Assembly (NCBI GenBank): GCA_030550075.1
Contig: JAUQQB010000001.1
Location: forward strand, 1-32,900
Origin: Chloroflexota bacterium
GTDB taxonomy: Bacteria; Chloroflexota; Anaerolineae; Thermoflexales; Thermoflexaceae
Reading direction: 5' to 3'
Length of the DNA: 32,900 nt
Positions 27,158 through 32,900 of the stretch are shown here, piece by piece. The notes beneath the pieces are model-generated. The model did not search any database and was not told the DNA's origin. It saw nothing but the letters and a program-made list of their open reading frames with translations. Within the stretch, counting starts at the first letter, position 1. The number at the start of each line of letters is the position of its first letter. The translations under genes were made by a program, and so were the position numbers.

Positions 27158-28296
27158 TTCAACCCCCGTCGGGCGATCACCAGACGCTGGATCTCCGCCG
27201 TCCCTCCGGAGATGGTGCTCCCGATGGCCGCGCGGTAAAGGGCGGCAACGCGCCCTTGAAGGAGGGCATGGGGCCCAGCCTCCGCCAGCCCGGGAATTCC
27301 CAGAAGGTCCAGAGCGGCGCTGGCGATCCGTCGGGTCAACCGGCCCACCGCAAGTTTGGCCATCGCGCTCCCCACGCTTGCATCCTTCCCGTGGGCCAGC
27401 CGGGCCGCCGCCTCGTAGCAAAGCTGACGCGCCACCTCCAGGGCACCTTGCAGGTGCCAGAGGGTCCAACGCCAGGGGCCAGAAGGATCCTGCTCCTGAA
27501 GCCAGCGCTCCAGCTCGTCCAGGACCCAGCGCAATGCGCCCACTTTCTCGATGGTTATCCGCTCAAAGTCAAGCGTGTAGAGCATCACTTTCCACCCCTC
27601 ATTCAGCGGGCCAACCCGCGCGGAGGCCGGCACGAAGACCTCGTCCAGGAAAACTTCCGCCAGCAGCCCGCCCCCCATCGTCGGAAATGTTCGCACCGTG
27701 ATCCCCGGCGTGTCCATGGGTAGCACGAACACCGAAAGCCCCCGGTGCTTCGGGGCCTCCGGGTCCGTCCGGACGGCCAAGTAGATCCAGTCCGCAATGT
27801 GGGCGCTGGAGGTCCAGATCTTATGTCCGCGCACAAGGAACCCCCCGGAGACCGGACGGGCGGTCGTTTTCAAAGCCGCCAGGTCGGAGCCGGCCTCCGG
27901 CTCGGAGAATCCCTGACAGAAAGTTAACTCCCCCCGGCAAATCCGGGGGATCAGCGTCTCGACCTGCTCGCGGGACCCAAAGCGCAACAGCGCATTCCCC
28001 ACCGTCCGGCAGGAGAGGAGATAAGGGGAGAGGGGGAGCCAGTGATAGCCAAACACCTCCTCCACCGCCGCTGTCTCCAGGAAGCTCAGGCCCTGCCCTC
28101 CCAGCTCCCGGGGCCAATGGAGTCCGATCCAGCCGGCCTCCCCCATGCGGCGGTAAATCTCCCGGGAATCCCCATCCGATGGCATTCCCTGGACCTGAAG
28201 GGTCGGTTCGGCCTCGAGCACCGGAGCCAGCGAGCGGCAAAAGGCCTCAGCGGCCGCTCGAAGCGGGGCGAGTTGCGAATCGTTTCCGGGCACCAT
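27139..28296 (-). CDS. Acyl-CoA dehydrogenase, catalytic subunit candidate
   Basis: A 385-aa flavoenzyme of normal length. It has the FAD/substrate segment FSEPEAGSDLA (130-140) and GHKIWTSSAHIADW (158-171). The C-terminus is ISGGTAEIQRLVIARRGL. The Glu of the medium-chain-type YEGT motif is replaced by Ser. However, LDFER (242-246) puts a Glu (245) where isovaleryl-CoA dehydrogenase (LDLER) and some steroid FadE enzymes have their catalytic base. The enzyme should therefore be active. The start overlaps the regulator gene by 50 bases. A GTG one codon later is equally placed with respect to GAGGGA. It probably works with the short ACAD-like protein from the same operon. Confidence 0.9.
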   Translation of the reverse strand: MVPGNDSQLAPLRAAAEAFCRSLAPVLEAEPTLQVQGMPSDGDSREIYRRMGEAGWIGLHWPRELGGQGLSFLETAAVEEVFGYHWLPLSPYLLSCRTVGNALLRFGSREQVETLIPRICRGELTFCQGFSEPEAGSDLAALKTTARPVSGGFLVRGHKIWTSSAHIADWIYLAVRTDPEAPKHRGLSVFVLPMDTPGITVRTFPTMGGGLLAEVFLDEVFVPASARVGPLNEGWKVMLYTLDFERITIEKVGALRWVLDELERWLQEQDPSGPWRWTLWHLQGALEVARQLCYEAAARLAHGKDASVGSAMAKLAVGRLTRRIASAALDLLGIPGLAEAGPHALLQGRVAALYRAAIGSTISGGTAEIQRLVIARRGLKCPNGR

Positions 28297-29062
28297 CTTC
28301 CCTCACCGGCTCATCGATCCCACTCAGTTGTTCGGAGATCGCCTCTGCGGCCTGATGGAGGGCGGGGAGGATTTCACGGCGCAAGCGGCGGGCAGACCAG
28401 CGGCTAACGGGAATGGAGACGTTGATCGCTGCGCAAACCCGATCCCCTTCCCACACCGGGACTGCACATGCGTTTAACCCGAGCTCATATTCTTGCTGGG
28501 ATAAGGAATAGCCCCGCGCCCGAATCCGGCGCAGATCCGGGAGCAGATCCCGCCAGCGGGTTTTCGTGAAGGGGGTCCGCGCCGGGTAAGGCTCCGGCCC
28601 CAGGCGGGCGCGCGCATCCTCCTCATCCAGATGGGCCAGTAAGCACTTCCCCAGGGCCGTGCAGTGAGCTGGGAGAAGCAGGCCCACATAAGTCTGCACA
28701 CGGAGCAGACGAGGGCTGGCGTAGCTGACCAGGTAAAGGACCTGGGCGCCCTCCAGGATCGCCAGATTAGCAGTCTCCCCCAGTGTGTCCGAGAGCCGCC
28801 GCACATAGGGGCGGGCGATCTCCGGCAGCCGCAGCGCGTGAAGGGTGGGGCCAATCAATCGCACCACCTCGCTTCCCAATCGAAAACGGCGGGTGACCGG
28901 ATCCTGCTCCACAAAGCGATAGGCCATGAGGGTCCGCACCAGCCGATGAACGGTAGGAAGAGGAAGGCCTGTGGCCTCTCCCAGCTCCGAGAGGGTCCAC
29001 TCCGGGCGTTCGAAGGAGAACTGCTGAAGGATCTGAAGTCCTCGCGCGAGGGATCGGCTCAT
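28247..29062 (-). CDS. IclR-family transcriptional regulator
   Basis: From the chosen ATG (29062) it is 271 aa. It has an N-terminal winged helix-turn-helix (SRSLARGLQILQQF, LSELGEATGLPLPTVHRLVRTL) and a C-terminal IclR effector domain (LLPAHCTALGKCLLAHL, SQQEYELGLNACAVPVWE). I prefer this start (MSRSLARG) because it begins where IclR proteins normally do and has GGAAAGG eight bases upstream. An ATG at 29098 (MIKSRRAG) has no ribosome-binding site and lies only about 30 bases after the predicted transcription start. It is the first gene of the catabolic operon, so it probably controls its own synthesis through the site at 29111-29127. The inducer is likely a pathway intermediate. Confidence 0.9.
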   Translation of the reverse strand: MSRSLARGLQILQQFSFERPEWTLSELGEATGLPLPTVHRLVRTLMAYRFVEQDPVTRRFRLGSEVVRLIGPTLHALRLPEIARPYVRRLSDTLGETANLAILEGAQVLYLVSYASPRLLRVQTYVGLLLPAHCTALGKCLLAHLDEEDARARLGPEPYPARTPFTKTRWRDLLPDLRRIRARGYSLSQQEYELGLNACAVPVWEGDRVCAAINVSIPVSRWSARRLRREILPALHQAAEAISEQLSGIDEPVREDGARKRFATRPASSGR

Positions 29063-29110
29063 CGGAGAGGCCTTTCCAGCCCTTCGGCTCTTGATCATAT
29101 TTTTCAATAT

Positions 29111-29127
29111 ATGAAAGTAATTTTCAT
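29111..29127. promoter_or_regulatory. IclR-like operator
   Basis: ATGAAA-N5-TTTCAT is a perfect 6+6 inverted repeat. Its inner 15 bases match the E. coli IclR consensus TGGAAATNATTTCCA at 11 or 12 of 14 fixed positions, by my comparison from memory. It lies just downstream of the predicted transcription start, so binding would block the promoter. A further 8-bp palindrome, TTTCGAAA (29128-29135), touches the -10 box. Confidence 0.65.
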
Positions 29128-29134
29128 TTTCGAA

Positions 29135-29163
29135 ATTTTAATCAGACATCCTTTCCCTGTCAA
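29135..29163 (-). promoter_or_regulatory. Sigma-70 promoter of the IclR catabolic operon
   Basis: On the minus strand there is TTGACA (29163-29158), a 17-bp spacer and TAAAAT (29140-29135). Five of six -10 bases and all -35 bases match consensus. Transcription should start near 29128. Confidence 0.83.
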
Positions 29164-29241
29164 GTCATAACGACCTATCCCCTGTTGGGTTCGAGGCTTG
29201 GGCTGGGGATTCGCGGCCTTCAAAAGGGGAGGGGACCTTAA

Positions 29242-29270
29242 TTGTTTCTCTCTTCAATTTGAGATACGAT
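29242..29270 (+). promoter_or_regulatory. Probable promoter of the CAP-domain gene
   Basis: TTGTTT (29242-29247), a 17-bp spacer and TACGAT (29265-29270) form a plausible sigma-70 promoter, followed by GAGGGG about 35 bases on and the ATG at 29305. It is divergent from the IclR promoter, with about 80 bases between the two -35 boxes. Confidence 0.5.
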
Positions 29271-29304
29271 AATCACACCCACGCCCGATTTCCGAGGGGC
29301 CTAG

Positions 29305-31080
29305 ATGAGAGGGCTCTACCTTTGCGGCCTGATCGTCCTGCTTGCTGTGGCCACTCTCATGCCGGTCCGGGCTCAGAGTGGTTATGACCCTACTCAGCAG
29401 ATCGCCTTTCTCCAGTATCAGGAAGCCCGCACTGTCTACCTGGGCAACTTGGCCCGCCGCGAAAATGGCGTTCCACCGCTGCGCTGGAACCGTCCGCTGA
29501 CTTATGCCGCGCGCTGGTTCTCATGGGACTCCACTGAGAACCGCCCTGCGGGCTTTTGCGGACATCAGGATTCTCTGGGTGGCTGGCCCAGCGACCGGGC
29601 CTGGCGCTTCGGTTACCTGGGCAGCGCTGGTGCCGAGAATGCCTTCTGCGGCTACGTCACCCCTGAGTACGCCATCTGGGGCTGGATGAATAGCGAGGGA
29701 CATCGGGCCAACCTGCTAGACCCCAATCACCGGGAGGTCGGTGTGGGCTACTACCGGCGTGAAAGCGACGGCCGGGGCTATGTGACCCAGGACTTCGGCA
29801 GTGACCCGGTCTACGCGCCCAGCATCATTGAGAACGAGGCTATCTCCACCACCAATCCCACCGTCAACCTTTACATTCATGACCGCCAGAAAGGAGGTGG
29901 CTTCGCAGGACTAAGCCCTGCCGTCCAGATGATGCTCGCCGAAGAGCCCTGCTTCTCCGGCGCCCTCTGGGAGGCCTACCAGCCCGAACGGACCTGGACC
30001 TTCGACGGGGGTTCCGGCTGGCGTACTGTCTACGTCCGGACCCGCGACGCGTTTAGCCGCACGCTGACTGTCAGCGACACCATCTACTTGGGCACCGACG
30101 TCCTGCTGGACGAACTGGACGGAGGCGCCGCGCCGCTTCCCCAATCCGAGGTCACCCTTTACGGCCTAGACGGCGGACCGTTCCCATACGTCCAGTTCAG
30201 CCTGGGCTGGCTGGCGGATGACACATTTGAGACGTTCAACAAATGGTGGGGCAACGGCGAGCGCGTCAACGACCCCTCGGCATGGGGCGGGACGGCCTAC
30301 CGCCTGTATCCAGGGGATGGTGAGTCCTTTGCCTGGGTGTGGGATACGGTCTTCCCCGTCCGGGAAATTCCTCTGGTGGCTTATTTCCGGCTCAAGGTCA
30401 ACAACAACACGTCCACAGCGGAGGTAGCCCGGGTTTCCGTAAAGAGTGGCAGGACGGAATACGGCCCCTTAAGGCTCAGGGGCACGGACTTCAATGCCCC
30501 GAATCAGTACCAGGAATTCGCGATCCCCTTCACCTTCCATCCAACGGAGCAGGACCCCTTTCTGATTTTCCAATTCTGGCGCAGCGGCGCGGCCGACCTG
30601 TATGTGGACGCGGTCTTCATTTTCACTGCCCCGCAGCCGGCGACCTCGCCGTTGACCTGGACTGTGCCAGGAGGAAATTACCGAGGGCAGGGAATCTGGG
30701 TCCGCTACACCGACGGGACCCGCTTTTCAGCCATCACCGAAGTGTCACCGCAGCGCCCGCACCTGTTGGTCTCCCCGGGATCCTTGGCCTTCCTGGCCCG
30801 CAGGGACGGCCCGCCCCAGGTGCTTCCAGTTCGGGTGACCGCGTTGTGCGGTTCTTTCCTCTGGCAGGCGACGGCCGACCGTTCCTGGCTGCGCCTGGAG
30901 GTAGAGAGGGATGTCCTCCGGGTTAAAGCGGACCCGGCAGGTCTCTCCGTCGGAGCCTATACAGGGACCGTGACCGTGGCTGCAGTAGATCGACCCGAGG
31001 TATCGACGGTATCTCTACCGGTTCGGCTCACTGTGGCAGAAGAGGTTTTTAGGGTCTATCTGCCCCTGGTTTGGAGATAA
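29305..31080 (+). CDS. Secreted CAP/SCP-domain protein with C-terminal BACON-like domain
   Basis: A 591-aa exported protein with a signal peptide (about 1-23). A CAP (SCP/PR1) domain (about 30-170) has the family residues CGHQDS (His87), GAENAFCG (Glu111) and WMNSEGHRANLLDPNHREVGVGYY. The middle part (about 190-460) is beta-rich with many aromatics and resembles no family I can name. Residues about 485-578 look like a BACON/Ig-like module (LLVSPGSLAF, SFLWQATADRSWLRLE, GTVTVAAVD). The protein ends VYLPLVWR, a terminal pattern I associate with secreted Chloroflexota proteins and a possible sorting signal. CAP proteins in bacteria are mostly of unknown function. It is a single gene, read away from the IclR operon, so a link to the pathway is not implied. 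Confidence 0.85.
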   Translation: MRGLYLCGLIVLLAVATLMPVRAQSGYDPTQQIAFLQYQEARTVYLGNLARRENGVPPLRWNRPLTYAARWFSWDSTENRPAGFCGHQDSLGGWPSDRAWRFGYLGSAGAENAFCGYVTPEYAIWGWMNSEGHRANLLDPNHREVGVGYYRRESDGRGYVTQDFGSDPVYAPSIIENEAISTTNPTVNLYIHDRQKGGGFAGLSPAVQMMLAEEPCFSGALWEAYQPERTWTFDGGSGWRTVYVRTRDAFSRTLTVSDTIYLGTDVLLDELDGGAAPLPQSEVTLYGLDGGPFPYVQFSLGWLADDTFETFNKWWGNGERVNDPSAWGGTAYRLYPGDGESFAWVWDTVFPVREIPLVAYFRLKVNNNTSTAEVARVSVKSGRTEYGPLRLRGTDFNAPNQYQEFAIPFTFHPTEQDPFLIFQFWRSGAADLYVDAVFIFTAPQPATSPLTWTVPGGNYRGQGIWVRYTDGTRFSAITEVSPQRPHLLVSPGSLAFLARRDGPPQVLPVRVTALCGSFLWQATADRSWLRLEVERDVLRVKADPAGLSVGAYTGTVTVAAVDRPEVSTVSLPVRLTVAEEVFRVYLPLVWR

Positions 31081-31401
31081 GCGGCATTGATATCCACCCC
31101 TTCATCGAAGCCACCAGAGCGATGGAAGCCGACAACATCCAAAAGCTCCTGCAGTAAGCGTGGTGGATCGATGGAGGCGAGCCAGACTTCCCGGCAGCAT
31201 CGGATGGCGCCCCTCAATGCCATTCGCCCAATGCTTGGTCCTCTCCCTCGCCACGTGCCAATCAAGGGACAATGCTTTCTCGTATATCCGGTAAGCATAT
31301 TCGCTTTTCGGCAATCGCCTGTAGAGATGCCGAAACGTCACTTCATCCCAATGGCCCATCCCGGGTGGAAAGCTTTTAAGCTGGAGTAACACAACCTTCA
31401 A
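31056..31401 (-). pseudogene. Probable frameshifted gene remnant, unknown family
   Basis: Minus-strand frame A (from 31401) reads protein-like up to WHVARERTKHWANGIEG. Frame B then continues protein-like with EVWLASIDPPRLLQELLDVV and GGFDEGVDINAAYL to 31056. The switch falls around 31200-31250. In frame A the text after the switch becomes Ser/Leu/Arg noise, and frame B upstream of it does the same. This suggests one gene broken by a frameshift. I do not recognise the family. It overlaps the end of the CAP gene by 25 bases in convergent orientation. Chance open frames are the alternative. Confidence 0.4.
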
Positions 31402-31453
31402 CCGGATCCTCCGGATCAGCCAGCTGGTTTAGGGTTCGGACCCAAAAAGTGAA

Positions 31454-31482
31454 TTGTCCCACCATCCGTTCGGTCGCATACT
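31454..31482 (+). promoter_or_regulatory. Weak promoter candidate for the oxidoreductase gene
   Basis: TTGTCC (31454-31459), a 17-bp spacer and CATACT (31477-31482) each match consensus at four of six bases. It would give a leader of about 135 bases that contains the stem-loop at 31544-31588. Confidence 0.35.
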
Positions 31483-31543
31483 GAGATCATGACTTGCCTC
31501 GTGTGCGGTCCAATGGATCGCGCGGGAATCCAGCCGGACAATC

Positions 31544-31588
31544 GGGGTCCTGGAAGGTCCCTCCCAGGGGGGTTGCTTCCAGGACTTC
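31544..31588 (+). promoter_or_regulatory. Stem-loop in the oxidoreductase leader
   Basis: GTCCTGGAAG (31547-31556) pairs perfectly with CTTCCAGGAC (31576-31585), extended outward by two G-U pairs and a G-C pair. The 19-base loop is itself able to pair (CCCTCCC with GGGGGG). It lies 36 bases before the start codon. No U-run follows. It matches no riboswitch class I recognise. Confidence 0.6.
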
Positions 31589-31623
31589 CTTCTGCATTTC
31601 AACCCGATTTCGGAGGCATACCG

Positions 31624-32784
31624 ATGGACTGGCCCACAACCGCCGATGTGGTGATCGTCGGCGGCGGGGTGATGGGCTTGAGCGCCGCCTATCACCTCCT
31701 GAAGAAATCCCCCGGCCTGCGCGTGGTCGTCCTCGAAAAAGGACCCTTCTTCGGCTGTGGCTCCACGAGCAAGGCTGCCGGCGGCTTCCGCCACCAGTTC
31801 GCCACGGAGATCAACATCCGCCTCTCGCTCCTCAGCGTCGCGATGATGGAGCGTTTCCCCGAGGACCCCGGCGCTCCCCTCGCCATGCACTTCTGCGGCT
31901 ATCTCTTCCTCCTCACCCGCGAGGAGGACGTGGCTGAGTTCCGCGCCCAGGTGGACCTGCAACGCCGCCTGGGCGTCCCCACGGAATGGCTCGACGGGGA
32001 GGAGATCCGCCGCCGCCTGCCCATGATGCGCCTCGAGGACGTCATCGCCGGGACGTTCTGCTCCCGCGATGGATTGCTCAGCCCGATGGACCTGGTGAAC
32101 GGCTACGCGGCCGGCGCCCGCCGCCTCGGGGGGCGTCTCTTCACCGATACGCCGGTGACCGGGATCCGAACCCGCAGCGGACGGATCGAGGCGGTGCTCA
32201 CCCCGGCCGGGGAGATCGCCACGCCGATTGTGGTCAACGCCGCCGGCGCCTGGGCCGCCCAGATCGGCCGGATGGTCGGCGTGGACCTCCCCATTCGCCC
32301 CTACCGGCGCCAGTATCTGGTGACCACGCCGATCCCGGAGATCCCGCCCGATTTCCCCATGGTGATCGATTTCGCCCAAAGCCTTTATTTCCATCGGGAA
32401 GGGGAGGGGATCCTGACCGGCATGTCGAACCGGGCGGAGCCGCCCGGGTTCAACGAGCAGCTGGACCCGGAGTGGGAATTGATCCATATGGAAGCGGCCA
32501 TCTCCCGGATGCCGCTGTTAGAGCACGCCGGCGTGCGGGCCCGGGTGGTCGGCCTCTACGAGGTGACGCCGGATGCGCATCCGATCATCGGGCGCGTCCC
32601 CGCGGTGGAGGGGTTTTACGTGGTGGCCGGCTTCAGCGGCCACGGGGTGATGCATGGCCCCATCGCCGGCCTGCTGATGGCCGAGGAGATCCTGGAGGGA
32701 CAGGCCCGCACCTTAGACATCACGCCGCTCCGGTGGGAGCGGTTTGTGCAGGCTCCTCGTTTCGCGGAATATAACGTGATTTGA
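31624..32784 (+). CDS. FAD-dependent oxidoreductase, sarcosine/D-amino-acid oxidase (DAO) type
   Basis: A 386-aa flavoprotein. The dinucleotide-binding motif GGGVMG (13-18) is in DVVIVGGGVMGLSAAYHL, followed by STSKAAGGFRHQF, common in sarcosine oxidase beta-like proteins. The C-terminal part has YEVTPDAHPIIGRVP and GFSGHGVMHGPIAGLLMAEEIL, closing the FAD fold. It oxidises a C-N bond of a secondary amine or amino acid; the substrate is unknown. The ATG at 31624 has GGAGG nine bases upstream. A longer open frame from 31489 runs through the leader stem-loop and lacks a ribosome-binding site. It stands alone here. It could feed keto or imino acids into the same metabolism as the IclR operon, but nothing in the sequence proves this. 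Confidence 0.92.
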   Translation: MDWPTTADVVIVGGGVMGLSAAYHLLKKSPGLRVVVLEKGPFFGCGSTSKAAGGFRHQFATEINIRLSLLSVAMMERFPEDPGAPLAMHFCGYLFLLTREEDVAEFRAQVDLQRRLGVPTEWLDGEEIRRRLPMMRLEDVIAGTFCSRDGLLSPMDLVNGYAAGARRLGGRLFTDTPVTGIRTRSGRIEAVLTPAGEIATPIVVNAAGAWAAQIGRMVGVDLPIRPYRRQYLVTTPIPEIPPDFPMVIDFAQSLYFHREGEGILTGMSNRAEPPGFNEQLDPEWELIHMEAAISRMPLLEHAGVRARVVGLYEVTPDAHPIIGRVPAVEGFYVVAGFSGHGVMHGPIAGLLMAEEILEGQARTLDITPLRWERFVQAPRFAEYNVI

Positions 32785-32900
32785 GGGAACGGGGGGCCGA
32801 GATCAGGCGATGCCCGAGTAACTATTCAGCCGGGCCACATTCCGTTTGGAGCTCCCGCGAAGCGGCGGAAGGGCCCCACCCCCCTTTCTCCCCCCTCCCC
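32785..32900. other. Downstream non-coding end of the window
   Basis: I see no gene or convincing terminator here. The last 40 bases are a C-rich, low-complexity tract (CCCCACCCCCC, CTCCCCCCTCCCC). Confidence 0.5.

Noticed and set aside
31489..31623. Longer N-terminus of the FAD oxidoreductase
   Set aside because: The extension (MTCLVCGPMDRAG...) precedes the Rossmann motif by far too many residues, crosses a stem-loop and lacks a ribosome-binding site. The ATG at 31624 has GGAGG.

Overview
The window is GC-rich bacterial chromosome, most likely from a member of the Chloroflexota (Anaerolineae- or Thermoflexus-like). The evidence is indirect: Pro/Thr-rich spacers behind lipoprotein cysteines, the secreted protein ending in VYLPLVWR (a C-terminal pattern I associate with Chloroflexota), and the gene content. 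I see no rRNA, tRNA, CRISPR array or intact insertion sequence.

Region 1 (1-16690, all minus strand) is one long sugar operon read from a strong promoter at 16661-16688. Its order is GH94 phosphorylase, lipoprotein solute-binding protein (SBP), a giant 950-aa SBP, a permease pair, an NHL/TPR/YIP1 membrane protein, a DUF5696 protein, a second permease pair, a GH144-type glucanase lipoprotein, and a LacI-family repressor cut by the left edge. Most junctions are ATGA overlaps or gaps of a few bases. A perfect 22-bp palindrome (16641-16662) covers the -10/start site and is the probable operator for the distal LacI protein. The working model is that GH144 cuts an extracellular beta-glucan (beta-1,2-glucan is the best guess), two ABC importers without their own ATPase bring in the oligosaccharides, and GH94 phosphorolyses them to glucose-1-phosphate. 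The role of the YIP1 and DUF5696 proteins is unknown, and they are the most novel part.

Region 2 (16690-17236) is a gene-free junction with broken reading frames and a stem-loop. Codon habits differ on its two sides.

Region 3 (17237-29163, all minus strand) is a second operon, controlled by an IclR-family regulator with a near-consensus promoter and an IclR-like palindrome. Its order is IclR, acyl-CoA dehydrogenase (ACAD), GSA-type aminotransferase, family III CoA-transferase, short ACAD-like protein, C45 autoproteolytic hydrolase, Tat-type peptide-binding lipoprotein, and Opp/Dpp permeases and ATPases. It reads as uptake, deacylation, transamination, CoA activation and oxidation of one unidentified N-acylated or amino-acid-like compound.

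Region 4 (29164-32900, mostly plus strand) holds a secreted CAP/SCP-domain protein, a probable decayed gene on the minus strand, and an FAD-dependent oxidoreductase of the sarcosine/D-amino-acid oxidase type. The oxidoreductase leader contains a strong stem-loop.
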